DNA from: Mycolicibacterium austroafricanum
GTDB taxonomy: Bacteria > Actinomycetota > Actinomycetes > Mycobacteriales > Mycobacteriaceae
DNA: 64,000 nucleotides
Assembly: GCF_000612725.1 (NCBI RefSeq)
Contig: NZ_HG964459.1
Span: forward strand, 40,535-104,534
Reading direction: 5' to 3'
Made by a program: the position numbers and the translations under genes. Positions within the stretch are counted from its first letter, which is position 1. Each line of letters opens with the position of its first letter. Positions 16,619-24,857 of this stretch are shown here, one piece after another. Under the pieces are notes generated by a model, which was not told where the DNA came from, did no database searches, and was given only the letters and a program-made list of their open reading frames with translations.

Positions 16619-17781
16619 GCACGGCGGTGGACGAGACGGCGCTGCGGGACCTGATTCCCGGTGTCCTCGCTGCCCTTGTCCATCGCGGTGCCGACTTCGC
16701 GACCGCCGAGGACGCGGTTCAGGAGGCGTTGATCCGCGCGGTGCAGACGTGGCCGCGACGGCACCCCGACGACCCCAGGGGCTGGCTGATCACCACCGCG
16801 TGGCGGCGCTTCGTCGACCTGGTCCGCGCCGACGCCGCGCGGCGCGACCGGGAACTCAAGAGCTTCGATGAGCCGCCGCCCGGACCGGCCGAGCACGCCG
16901 ACGACACGCTGTACCTCTATTTTCTGTGCGCGCATCCCAGCCTGACCCCGTCCTCGGCCGTCGCGCTGACGCTGCGGGCCGTCGGCGGTCTGACCACCCG
17001 CCAGATCGCGCAGGCCTATCTGGTACCGGAATCGACGATGGCGCAACGCATCAGCCGCGCGAAGCGCACGGTCAGCGACGTGCGGCTGGACCGGCCGGGC
17101 GACGTGCGCACCGTGCTGCGCGTGCTGTACCTGGTGTTCAACGAGGGCTACAGCGGCGACGTCGACCTGGCAGCCGAGGCGATCCGGCTGGCCAGGCAGC
17201 TCGCCGCGGTCGTCGACGACCCGGAGGTTTCAGGGCTGCTCGCGTTGTTCCTGCTTTATCACGCCAGACGCCCGGCCCGGATGCGGGGCGACGGCAGCCT
17301 GGTGCCGCTCGCCGAGCAGAACCGCGGGCTGTGGCGGACCGATCTCATCGCCGAGGGGGTTACCGTCCTGCAGGCCGCGCTCGCACGTGACCGGCTGGGC
17401 GAATATCAGGCGCAAGCCGCGATCGCGGCACTGCACGCGGACGCGCAGACGGCCGAGGAGACCGACTGGGTGCAGATCGTCGAGTGGTACGACGAGCTCG
17501 TCCGGCTCACCGACAGTCCCGTGGTGCGGCTCAACCGCGCGGTCGCCGTCGGCGAGGCCGACGGACCGCGGGCCGGGCTGACCGCGCTCGCCAATCTCGA
17601 CCCGACGCTTCCGCGCTACACCGCCTCGAAGGCCTACCTGTGTGAAAAAGCCGGTGACACCGAGGCGGCCGCAGCGCTTTACGCAGAAGCCGCGGCGCAG
17701 GCGTACAACGTCGCGGAGCGCAACCACCTCACGCTGCGGGCGGCGACGCTGCGCCAGGCGCTTCCGCACGACAGCGACTGA
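16615..17781 (+). CDS. ECF42-type RNA polymerase sigma factor with TPR-like C-terminal extension
   Basis: 388-residue sigma factor. Sigma-2 lies in about residues 1-80 (FATAEDAVQEALIRAVQTWP, GWLITTAWRRFVDLVRAD) and sigma-4 in about 110-165 (RAVGGLTTRQIAQAYLVPES, QRISRAKRTV). Residues about 180-388 are a long helical extension (VVRLNRAVAVGEADGPRAGL) typical of ECF42, needed for its activity rather than an anti-sigma factor; no anti-sigma gene is adjacent. The GTG start overlaps the DGPF stop by 4 bases. A matching TGTCGA-N17-CGTC promoter lies upstream of the pair. The inducing signal is unknown. Confidence 0.92.
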   Translation: MSTAVDETALRDLIPGVLAALVHRGADFATAEDAVQEALIRAVQTWPRRHPDDPRGWLITTAWRRFVDLVRADAARRDRELKSFDEPPPGPAEHADDTLYLYFLCAHPSLTPSSAVALTLRAVGGLTTRQIAQAYLVPESTMAQRISRAKRTVSDVRLDRPGDVRTVLRVLYLVFNEGYSGDVDLAAEAIRLARQLAAVVDDPEVSGLLALFLLYHARRPARMRGDGSLVPLAEQNRGLWRTDLIAEGVTVLQAALARDRLGEYQAQAAIAALHADAQTAEETDWVQIVEWYDELVRLTDSPVVRLNRAVAVGEADGPRAGLTALANLDPTLPRYTASKAYLCEKAGDTEAAAALYAEAAAQAYNVAERNHLTLRAATLRQALPHDSD

Positions 17782-18020
17782 ACCTCGGTGCTGCCCAGGC
17801 CGGTCGGCGACAACGCCGCGCAGGCCCGGCATCCGACACACCAGATAGCTGGGATTCCGGCGCCGACGGATCGACGGTTTGATTCGGTCATACCGGTGGG
17901 CCCGACGGATTTCCTGCCAAGGGGCGGTCAATTTCTGCCAGCTGAAATGAAGCCGCTGAAGTGCAGGTTTAACCGATCAGAACACCACAACAGACCACCA
18001 CCGAAGAGAGAAGCACGATC

Positions 18021-18320
18021 ATGAAGAACGTCACCATCGCCACCGCTTTCGCCGCCGGCCTGGGCGCCGCCGTGCTCGGTCTGGCCGCCCCCGCCGTTGC
18101 CGCCCCCACCGGTGGCAATGCCGACGCGACGATCAGCCAGCTGGAGGCCCAGGGCCACCGTGTCGTGGTCAACCGGCTCTCCGGTACCCCGCTGAGCCAG
18201 GCCAGCGTCGTCGGCATCCACAAGGGCGGCGACATCCGCTCCACCGTCCGCGACGACTTCAACGACCGGACCTACCAGAACACTGTCACCGGCAGCCTCT
18301 ACTACGTCGACGTCAAGTAA
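18021..18320 (+). CDS. Small secreted protein of unknown function
   Basis: 99 residues with a clear Sec signal peptide: MKNVTIATAFAAGLGAAVLG, then APAVAA and predicted cleavage after A28, leaving a mature protein of about 71 residues without cysteines. The mature part contains TISQLEAQGHRVVVNRLSG and ends RTYQNTVTGSLYYVDVK. It resembles small secreted proteins common in mycobacteria, but I cannot name the family or function. GAGAGAAG lies about 8 bases before the ATG. The 239 bases upstream (17782-18020) hold no gene and no clear operator. A strong hairpin terminator follows the stop at 18337-18363, so the gene is probably transcribed alone. Confidence 0.85.
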   Translation: MKNVTIATAFAAGLGAAVLGLAAPAVAAPTGGNADATISQLEAQGHRVVVNRLSGTPLSQASVVGIHKGGDIRSTVRDDFNDRTYQNTVTGSLYYVDVK

Positions 18321-18336
18321 GCGCCAGACCGCCACG

Positions 18337-18363
18337 GGGCCACCTCCCATCAGGAGGTGGCCC
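18337..18363 (+). terminator. Hairpin terminator after small secreted protein gene
   Basis: Perfect 11-bp stem GGGCCACCTCC / GGAGGTGGCCC with a 5-base loop, 16 bases after the stop codon. There is no run of T after it, as is common for mycobacterial terminators. It also lies downstream of the convergent SRPBCC gene and may act in both directions. Confidence 0.75.
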
Positions 18364-18432
18364 TGTCGCTGAGCGCACGCCCTTGCCGAGATTGCATCCA
18401 TGGAGTGGAAAAGACCGCGTGGAATGCAAAAG

Positions 18433-18930
18433 TCAGCGCGTGGCGAACCGCTCGTCGGTGTAGCGGCGCAGGTTGTGCAGGAAGCGCTGGAACAGCCACC
18501 CCATCACGGGCTTTCCGGCGGCCAGCCCGAACCGTCCGGCCGGCCCGTTGGGTTTGAGCGCCATGATCCAGGTGAGGTGGCAGCCGCCGGCGGTGGGCAC
18601 CACGTGGTAGTCCTCGGCGAAGGCCGAGATGCTCCCGGTGCTCGACTCGTTGAAGCGGAAAGCCATGCGGGTGAACGGTTCCCACGCCAGGAACTCCTCG
18701 GCCCCGGTGATCCCGCCGCGCATGTCGACCGTGCGGGTGGTTCCGACACCGCGCGGTTCGGGGCTGGTCCAGGTGACCTTGGTGATCACGCTGGCCCAGT
18801 GCGGCCACGACGTCTCATCGGCGAGTACCTCGAAGAGCTGTTCCGGCGTGATGGCCAGGTCGACGGTGCTTACGAAGCGGTACGGGGCGGTGTCGACGAA
18901 GTCCAGACCGACGCGCTCACACGGGTGCAT
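18433..18930 (-). CDS. SRPBCC (polyketide cyclase/START-like) family protein, Rv2574-like
   Basis: 165-residue single-domain SRPBCC fold (helix-grip, hydrophobic pocket): VSTVDLAITPEQLFEVLADE opens the domain, with WPHWASVITKVTW and a C-terminal helix GKPVMGWLFQRFLHNLRRYT. Such proteins bind lipids or small hydrophobic ligands. The order next to aspS matches M. tuberculosis Rv2574. Starts at 18936 and 18930 (ATGGTCATG) are both possible. No ribosome site is present, and the -10-like TACTGT ending 8 bases before ATG 18930 favours a leaderless message from there. It is divergent from aspS. Confidence 0.82.
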   Translation of the reverse strand: MHPCERVGLDFVDTAPYRFVSTVDLAITPEQLFEVLADETSWPHWASVITKVTWTSPEPRGVGTTRTVDMRGGITGAEEFLAWEPFTRMAFRFNESSTGSISAFAEDYHVVPTAGGCHLTWIMALKPNGPAGRFGLAAGKPVMGWLFQRFLHNLRRYTDERFATR

Positions 18931-19062
18931 GACCATACACAGTAGGTCATGGTGGTTGGTCGCGGGCGGAGGTGAACGGAGCCGGCAACCGTGCTCGCCG
19001 GGCTGCTGACCGGTCCCCACTAGACTGACCCGTTGACTATCCCCCGCGAACAGGAGTACTTC

Positions 19063-20838
19063 GTGCTGCGCACCCGCACCGCCGGTTCATTGCGCCCCGC
19101 CGATGCCGGTCAGACGGTGACGCTGGCCGGCTGGGTGGCGCGCCGTCGCGACCACGGCGGCGTCATCTTCATCGACCTGCGAGACGCTTCCGGCACCTCG
19201 CAGGTCGTGTTCCGGGAGGGCGAGGTGCTGGCCCAGGCCCACCGGCTGCGCTCGGAGTTCTGCGTCGCGGTCACCGGCGTCGTGGAGATACGCCCCGAAG
19301 GCAACGCCAACCCGGAGATCGCCACCGGCGAGGTGGAGGTCAGCGCGACATCGCTGACGGTACTGGGGGAGAGCGCCGCGCTGCCGTTCCAACTCGACGA
19401 GACCGCGGGCGAGGAAGCCCGGCTGAAGTACCGCTATCTCGATCTGCGCCGCGAGGTGCCAGGCAACGCAATCCGGTTGCGCTCCAAGGTGAACGCGGCC
19501 GCACGCAGTGTCCTTGCCGAGCACGATTTCGTCGAGATCGAGACACCCACGCTGACCCGCTCCACGCCCGAGGGGGCCCGCGACTTCCTGGTGCCCGCCC
19601 GCCTGCAGCCCGGTTCGTTCTACGCGTTGCCGCAGAGCCCGCAGCTGTTCAAGCAGCTGCTGATGGTGGCCGGCATGGAGCGGTACTACCAGATCGCGCG
19701 GTGCTACCGCGACGAGGACTTCCGCGCCGACCGGCAGCCGGAGTTCACCCAGCTGGACATGGAGATGAGCTTCGTCGACGCCGACGATGTGATCGCGGTC
19801 TCCGAGCAGATTCTCAAGGCGATCTGGGCGCTGATCGGCTACGACCTGCCCCTGCCGTTGCCGAGGATCAGCCACGCCGACGCGATGCGCCGATTCGGTT
19901 CCGACAAGCCCGACATGCGGTTCGGCCTGGAGCTCGTGGAGTGCACCGACTACTTCATGGACACCCCGTTCCGGGTGTTCCAGGCGCCCTACGTCGGCGC
20001 GGTGGTGATGCCCGGTGGGGCGTCGCAGCCGCGCCGCACCCTGGACGGGTGGCAGGAGTTCGCCAAGCAGCGCGGTCACAAGGGGCTGGCCTATGTGCTG
20101 GTCGGCGAGGACGGCGAGCTCGGCGGCCCGGTCGCCAAGAACCTGTCCGACGCCGAGCGGGACGGGCTGGCCGCCCACGTCGGCGCCAACCCCGGGGACT
20201 GTGTGTTCTTCTCCGCAGGCTCGGCGAAGGCGGCACGGGCGCTGCTGGGTGCCACCCGCATCGAGGTGGCCAAGCGTCTCGACCTGATCGATCCGTCGGC
20301 GTGGGCGTTCACGTGGGTGGTGGACTGGCCGCTGTTCGAGCCGGCCGACGACGCCACCGCGTCCGGGGACGTCGCCGTGGGCTCCGGGGCCTGGACGGCG
20401 GCGCACCACGCCTTCACCGCGCCGAAACCCGAGTCGGAGGCCACGTTCGACACCGACCCGGGATCGGCGATGGCCGACGCCTACGACATCGTCTGCAACG
20501 GCAACGAGATCGGCGGCGGGTCGATCCGTATCCACCGCAGCGACATCCAGGAACGGGTGTTCGCGATGATGGGCATCGACCACGACGAGGCCCGCGACAA
20601 GTTCGGATTCCTGTTGGACGCGTTCACCTTCGGCGCCCCGCCGCACGGCGGTATCGCGTTCGGCTGGGATCGGATCGTGGCGCTGCTCGCCGGGCTGGAC
20701 TCGATCCGTGAGGTGATCGCGTTCCCGAAGTCCGGCGGCGGCGTCGACCCGCTGACCGACGCTCCCGCGCCGATCACCGCGCTGCAGCGTAAGGAATCCG
20801 GAATAGACGCCAAGCCGGAGAAGCTGGACAAGGCATGA
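19063..20838 (+). CDS. aspS: Aspartyl-tRNA synthetase
   Basis: 591-residue class II aminoacyl-tRNA synthetase. The N-terminal anticodon-binding OB domain (TVTLAGWVARRRDHGGVIFI) is followed by the class II core with FLVPARLQPGSFYALPQSPQ, YQIARCYRDEDFRADRQPEF (motif 2) and GIAFGWDRIVALL (motif 3), and the bacterial GAD insertion around residues 290-410. It charges tRNA-Asp, and in mycobacteria probably also tRNA-Asn, with the mischarged product corrected by GatCAB. GTG 19063 is chosen because AGGAG lies 7 bases upstream; an in-frame TTG at 19033 is unlikely. Its stop overlaps the next gene by 4 bases. Confidence 0.97.
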   Translation: MLRTRTAGSLRPADAGQTVTLAGWVARRRDHGGVIFIDLRDASGTSQVVFREGEVLAQAHRLRSEFCVAVTGVVEIRPEGNANPEIATGEVEVSATSLTVLGESAALPFQLDETAGEEARLKYRYLDLRREVPGNAIRLRSKVNAAARSVLAEHDFVEIETPTLTRSTPEGARDFLVPARLQPGSFYALPQSPQLFKQLLMVAGMERYYQIARCYRDEDFRADRQPEFTQLDMEMSFVDADDVIAVSEQILKAIWALIGYDLPLPLPRISHADAMRRFGSDKPDMRFGLELVECTDYFMDTPFRVFQAPYVGAVVMPGGASQPRRTLDGWQEFAKQRGHKGLAYVLVGEDGELGGPVAKNLSDAERDGLAAHVGANPGDCVFFSAGSAKAARALLGATRIEVAKRLDLIDPSAWAFTWVVDWPLFEPADDATASGDVAVGSGAWTAAHHAFTAPKPESEATFDTDPGSAMADAYDIVCNGNEIGGGSIRIHRSDIQERVFAMMGIDHDEARDKFGFLLDAFTFGAPPHGGIAFGWDRIVALLAGLDSIREVIAFPKSGGGVDPLTDAPAPITALQRKESGIDAKPEKLDKA

Positions 20839-21284
20839 CCGAACTGGACAAGGACAAGCTCGTCGCCGACACCGCGGCGTTGGATGAATTCAACCGCAAC
20901 ATCGTCGAGGAATTCCGCGCCAACGGCGGCAAGGTCGGAGGCCCGTTCGAGGGCGCCACGTTGCTGCTGCTGCACACCACGGGAGCGAAGTCGGGGACCT
21001 CGCGGCTGTCACCGCTGGCCTACCTGACCATCGACGACAAAATGCTGATTGTCGGCTCCTACGCGGGCGCCCCGAAACATCCCGCCTGGGTGCACAACCT
21101 GCGCGCACACCGGAAGGCCTACATCGAGGTCGGCACCGACGCCTACGACGTCGACGTCCGCGAGCTGCCCGACGACGAGCGCGACGCGACGTACCCGAAG
21201 ATCGTGGCGATCGCGCCGGTGTTCGCCGAGTACCAGGCCAAGACCGACCGGGCGATCCCGCTGTTCGAGCTGACCCGCGCCTGA
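20835..21284 (+). CDS. Deazaflavin (F420)-dependent nitroreductase family protein
   Basis: 149-residue Ddn-like split-barrel protein of the F420H2-dependent FDOR-A group. NRNIVEEFRANGGKVGGPF at the N-terminus, LLLLHTTGAKSGTSRLSPL in the middle and AGAPKHPAWVHNLRAH are signature stretches of the F420-binding barrel. Such enzymes reduce quinones, nitroimidazoles and related compounds. It overlaps aspS by ATGA and is probably co-transcribed with it. A 21-bp perfect stem-loop follows 5 bases after the stop. The substrate is unknown. Confidence 0.92.
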   Translation: MTELDKDKLVADTAALDEFNRNIVEEFRANGGKVGGPFEGATLLLLHTTGAKSGTSRLSPLAYLTIDDKMLIVGSYAGAPKHPAWVHNLRAHRKAYIEVGTDAYDVDVRELPDDERDATYPKIVAIAPVFAEYQAKTDRAIPLFELTRA

Positions 21285-21289
21285 ACACC

Positions 21290-21350
21290 GCCGAAATTGC
21301 ATTCCAGCAGGCGTTTTCTCGATCTTTCGCTGCTGGAATGCAATTTCGGC
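21290..21350. terminator. Long perfect stem-loop between convergent genes
   Basis: The arms 21290-21310 and 21330-21350 form a perfect 21-bp inverted repeat (CCGAAATTGCATTCCAGCAG and its complement) around a 19-base T-rich loop. It is AT-richer than its surroundings. It sits between the F420-enzyme gene and the convergent thiolase gene and probably terminates transcription from both sides. The motif may be a dispersed mycobacterial intergenic palindrome. Confidence 0.72.
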
Positions 21351-21358
21351 CGAGGGGT

Positions 21359-22543
21359 TTACAGGCGTTCGATGATGGTGGCGTTGGCCATGCCGCCGCC
21401 TTCGCACATCGTCTGCAGCGCGTAGCGCCCGTCGCGCTGCTCCAGCGCGTTGACGAGCGTGGTCATGATGCGCGCACCGCTGGCACCCAGCGGATGGCCG
21501 ATCGCGATCGCGCCGCCGTGGACGTTGGTCCTCGCGAGATCTGCGCCGGTGTCTCTTGCCCACGCCAGCACCACCGGCGCGAACGCCTCGTTGACCTCGA
21601 ACAGGTCGATGTCCGACAACGACAGCCCGGAGCGTGCCAGCACCTTCTCGGTCGCCGGGATCACGCCGGTCAGCATGTACAGCGGGTCGGAACCGACCGC
21701 GACCGTGGTGTGGATGCGTGCCAGCGGGCGCAGTCCCAGCCGCCGCGCCGCCGCACCGCTGGTGATCAGCACCGCGGCGCTGCCGTCCGACAGCGGTGAC
21801 GAGTTACCGGGGGTGATGTTCCAGCCGATCTGTGGAAACCGCGCGCCGATCGCCTCGTTGTAGAACGCGGGCCGCAGCCCGGCCAGAGTCTCGACTGTCG
21901 TGTCGGGGCGGATGATCTCGTCGGTGGAAAGGCCTGCGATGGGTGCGAGCTCATGGTCGAAGAGCCCGTCCTTGGTGGCGCGCGCCGCCTTCTGGTGGCT
22001 CTCGGCCGAGAACTCGTCGAGTTGCGTGCGGGACAGGTTCCACTTGGCGGCGATCAGCTCGGCGCTGACGCCCTGGGCGACAAGGCCCTCGGGGTAGCGC
22101 TCGGCCATCCCTGTGCCGAACGGGTTGCTGCCCGGCAGCACCGAGGATCCCATCGGGACCCGGCTCATCGACTCCACACCCGCTGCGATCACGATGTCGT
22201 AGGCGCCGGCCAGAACGCCCTGGGCGGCGAAGCTGATGGCCTGCTGGCTGCTGCCGCACTGGCGGTCGACGGTGGTGCCCGGCACGCTTTCCGGGAATCC
22301 GGCGCCCAGCAGCGCGTTGCGCGCGATGTTGACGGCCTGGTCGCCGACCTGGGTGACGGCACCGGCGATGACGTCGTCGACCTCGGCGGGGTCCACCCCG
22401 GCGCGGGTGACGACCTCGCGCAGGCTGTGCGCCAGCAGGTCTGCGGGGAGCACGTCATGCAGGGCGCCGTTGGCTTTGCCCTTGCCGACGGGGGTTCGCA
22501 CCGCCGCCACGATGACGGCATCCCGATCCGTATATCCGGTCAT
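21359..22543 (-). CDS. Thiolase (acetyl-CoA C-acyltransferase)
   Basis: 394-residue thiolase. The nucleophilic cysteine C96 lies in DRQCGSSQQ, the histidine H350 in GHPLGASGARIMTTLVNA and the second cysteine C380 in CEGGGMANATIIERL, so the catalytic set is complete. It exchanges acyl groups between acyl-CoAs, most likely as the last step of beta-oxidation. It is transcribed divergently from an HxlR regulator, with an ACCCAG-N9-CTGGGT palindrome between them, and is probably controlled by it. Confidence 0.94.
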   Translation of the reverse strand: MTGYTDRDAVIVAAVRTPVGKGKANGALHDVLPADLLAHSLREVVTRAGVDPAEVDDVIAGAVTQVGDQAVNIARNALLGAGFPESVPGTTVDRQCGSSQQAISFAAQGVLAGAYDIVIAAGVESMSRVPMGSSVLPGSNPFGTGMAERYPEGLVAQGVSAELIAAKWNLSRTQLDEFSAESHQKAARATKDGLFDHELAPIAGLSTDEIIRPDTTVETLAGLRPAFYNEAIGARFPQIGWNITPGNSSPLSDGSAAVLITSGAAARRLGLRPLARIHTTVAVGSDPLYMLTGVIPATEKVLARSGLSLSDIDLFEVNEAFAPVVLAWARDTGADLARTNVHGGAIAIGHPLGASGARIMTTLVNALEQRDGRYALQTMCEGGGMANATIIERL

Positions 22544-22582
22544 TGTTCCTCCTGACGCTCACCGCTGAGTATCTTGGTATGA

Positions 22583-22603
22583 ACCCAGATATAGCACCTG
22601 GGT
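22583..22603. promoter_or_regulatory. Candidate HxlR operator between thiolase and hxlR
   Basis: ACCCAG (22583-22588), 9 bases, CTGGGT (22598-22603): a 6-bp perfect inverted repeat in the divergent promoter region, flanked by a TATAGT -10-like hexamer (22603-22608) reading toward the HxlR gene. HxlR regulators often bind such sites next to themselves. Only one copy is visible. Confidence 0.55.
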
Positions 22604-22638
22604 ATAGTCAGAACAACTCAGAAGGGGATGGGATTCCC

Positions 22639-23127
22639 ATGCCGGTGCTGCAGGGCCCGCTGGTCGACCGCGACGCCTGGTCGGCAGTTGGTGAGTGCCC
22701 GATCGAGAAGACGATGGCCGTTGCCGGGCAGAAGTCGGCGATGCTGATCATGCGTGAGGCTTATTACGGCACCACGCGCTTCGATGACTTCGCCAAGCGG
22801 GTCGGTATCACCAAGGCGGCGACGTCGGCGCGGCTGAGCGAACTGGTGGAGGCGGGCTTGTTGACCAAGCAGCCCTACCGCGAACCCGGACAGCGGGCGC
22901 GTGACGAGTACGTGCTCACCCAGGCCGGCGTCGACTTCATGCCCGTGGTGTGGGCGATGTTCGAATGGGGCCGCAGTCACCTGCCCAACAACGGCAGGCT
23001 GCGCTTGACGCATGTGCCGTGTGGCGCGGACGCGCATGTCGAAATTGTCTGCGACAACGGGCATTCCGTCCCACTCGAGGAGCTCGGAATGCGACTGGTG
23101 CCGCAGAAGCGCCCGGAATCCGGCTGA
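22639..23127 (+). CDS. HxlR family winged-helix transcriptional regulator
   Basis: 162 residues. The winged-helix core runs from ECPIEKTMAVAGQKSAMLIM through FDDFAKRVGITKAATSARLS and LVEAGLLTKQPYREPGQRAR to DEYVLTQAGVDFMPVVWAM, the standard HxlR layout. A C-terminal tail of about 45 residues with two cysteines (VPCGADAHVEIVCDNGHSV) may bind metal or sense redox. ATG 22639 is chosen because the upstream in-frame sequence is unlike the family and a GGGGATGGGA stretch precedes this ATG. It is divergent from the thiolase gene. Confidence 0.9.
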   Translation: MPVLQGPLVDRDAWSAVGECPIEKTMAVAGQKSAMLIMREAYYGTTRFDDFAKRVGITKAATSARLSELVEAGLLTKQPYREPGQRARDEYVLTQAGVDFMPVVWAMFEWGRSHLPNNGRLRLTHVPCGADAHVEIVCDNGHSVPLEELGMRLVPQKRPESG

Positions 23128-23189
23128 CGCCAACATCGGCCGCGGTACTCCCCGGCGCCGGTGTGGCGCAGGGGAGCACCGGGACGCCG

Positions 23190-24008
23190 TCACCGCTGTG
23201 CGCGGAACTCCTTGGCGGCTCCCATCAGGGCCTCCACCCTGGACTTCTCGACGGCATTGGCGAACAGCCCGTCCTTCTTGAAGTAGGTGCCGACTACCGC
23301 ACCGTCGGCCACACTGAGTTGGGCTGCGACGTTCTCGGCGCGCACTCCGGTGTTGACGAACACCGGCACCTCGCCCGCGGCCGCCTTCACGATCCGCAAC
23401 GCCTCGGTGTCGGTGGGAGCGCCCGCCGTCGCGCCCGACACGCAGATCGCGTCGGGCAGCGTCGCGAAGACGGTGGTGCGGGTGATCGACGCCAGGTCGC
23501 GATCGGCAAGGTACTGGGCCGACTCCGGGACGATGTTGAACAACAGCTTCACGTCGGCACCGCCTACCCGCGCCCGGTGCCGGGCCACCTCGCCCACGTT
23601 GGTGTCCCACAACCCGAAGTCGCTGGCGTACACCCCGGTGAAGATCTCGCGGACCCACTTGGCTCCGGTGGCCACGGCCAGGTCGATCGACGCGCGGCCG
23701 TCCCACAGCACGTTGACCCCGAAGGGCACCGAGATGTCGGGGAGCAGTTCGCCGATGATCCGGGCCATCGTGATCGCGGTGATCGGTTCGGTCTTGGTCA
23801 GGTACGGCAGGCTGAACTCGTTGCTGATCATGACCCCGTCGACACCGCCGCCCTGCAGCGCCTCCAATTCGGTGCGGGCACGGCTGACGACGGCCGCGAT
23901 GCCGCCCGCGGAGTCGTAGCCGGGATCGCCGGGCAGAGCGGACAGATGGAGCATGGCGATGACGGGTTTCGCAACGCCGAAGACCTCGTCGAGCCAGTTG
24001 GTGGTCAC
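23190..24008 (-). CDS. BtpA/SgcQ family TIM-barrel protein
   Basis: 272-residue BtpA-like protein. MLHLSALPGDPGY opens a TIM barrel that continues with VDGVMISNEFSLPYLTKTEP, PFGVNVLWDGRASIDLAVAT and VFVNTGVRAENVAAQLSVAD. BtpA was named for photosystem I biogenesis in cyanobacteria, but homologues such as SgcQ occur in sugar operons, where a catabolic role (aldolase or isomerase-like) is more plausible. GTG 24008 is preferred, with AAGAAAGG upstream. It is last in an eight-gene sugar/polyol operon, 49 bases after the SDR gene. The reaction is unknown. Confidence 0.87.
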   Translation of the reverse strand: MTTNWLDEVFGVAKPVIAMLHLSALPGDPGYDSAGGIAAVVSRARTELEALQGGGVDGVMISNEFSLPYLTKTEPITAITMARIIGELLPDISVPFGVNVLWDGRASIDLAVATGAKWVREIFTGVYASDFGLWDTNVGEVARHRARVGGADVKLLFNIVPESAQYLADRDLASITRTTVFATLPDAICVSGATAGAPTDTEALRIVKAAAGEVPVFVNTGVRAENVAAQLSVADGAVVGTYFKKDGLFANAVEKSRVEALMGAAKEFRAQR

Positions 24009-24057
24009 TGAAATGCCTTTCTTCTGTATCGGGTGAATCGGTGAGCCGCCTGCCGGC

Positions 24058-24828
24058 TCAGTCCATGTAGGCGCCGCCGTTGACGGCGAGCGCTTCGCCG
24101 GTGATGAAACGGGCGTCGTCGGAGAGCAGGAAGGCCACGGCGCGGGCGACGTCGTCGGCCTGCTCAAGGCGACCCAGCGGCGTGTCGGCGATCATCATGG
24201 CGCGGACACCGTCGGGGGTGGTGCCACGCAGCTCGGCCTCCCACTGCAATTCCCTTGACTGCATGGGGGTTTCGACAAAGCCAGGGCACACGCAGTTGAC
24301 TGTGATGCCATGCTCGCCGAGTTCGTAGGCCATCGCCTGGGTCAACCCGACCACCCCGAATTTCGAGGCGACGTAGTCCGACAGGAACGGCACCCGGCCC
24401 TGCTTGCCCGCCATCGAGGCGGTGTTCACGATCATCCCGGGAATGCCGGCGCGCACCATCTCCCGCGCCGCGGCCTGCCCGCACACGAACACGCCCTTGA
24501 GATTCACGTCCATGGTCTGCTCGTAGCGCTCGATGGGGGCGTCGAGGAAGCGGTGCATGAACGAGATGCCGGCGTTGCTCACCCACGCGTCGAGCCCGAG
24601 CCGCTCCGAGACGTCGGATGCCACGGCGGCCGCGTTCTCGGGGGAGGTGACGTCCAGTTGTGCGGATTCATGGCCTGCGGGCGGATTCGGCAGTGCCGCT
24701 GCGACCTCGCTTGCGGCGGCGGCATTGACGTCGGTGACCACCACCCGCCAATTTCGTTGCGCCAGTGTGTTGGCGATCGCTCGTCCGATACCGGATCCCG
24801 CGCCGGTCACCACAACAGTTCTCGTCAT
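24058..24828 (-). CDS. SDR family oxidoreductase (probable polyol/sugar dehydrogenase)
   Basis: 256-residue classical short-chain dehydrogenase. The NAD(P) motif TGAGSGIG lies at residues 8-15, the active site in VNTASMAG and YVASK, and NAGISFMHRFLD is the middle motif. The C-terminal AVNGGAYMD is typical. An aspartate after the second strand (VVVTDVNAA) favours NAD. In this operon it probably oxidises the imported polyol or sugar, or an intermediate. ATG 24828 has GAGAG upstream; it lies 29 bases after the ABC ATPase gene. Confidence 0.92.
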   Translation of the reverse strand: MTRTVVVTGAGSGIGRAIANTLAQRNWRVVVTDVNAAAASEVAAALPNPPAGHESAQLDVTSPENAAAVASDVSERLGLDAWVSNAGISFMHRFLDAPIERYEQTMDVNLKGVFVCGQAAAREMVRAGIPGMIVNTASMAGKQGRVPFLSDYVASKFGVVGLTQAMAYELGEHGITVNCVCPGFVETPMQSRELQWEAELRGTTPDGVRAMMIADTPLGRLEQADDVARAVAFLLSDDARFITGEALAVNGGAYMD

Positions 24829-24857
24829 CTGTAGCTCTCGTTTCCTATCTGTTTCAT

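Noticed and set aside
17782..18020. Small open frames in the gap between the ECF42 gene and the small secreted-protein gene
   Set aside because: No ribosome sites, no recognisable protein features; the region reads as a leader.
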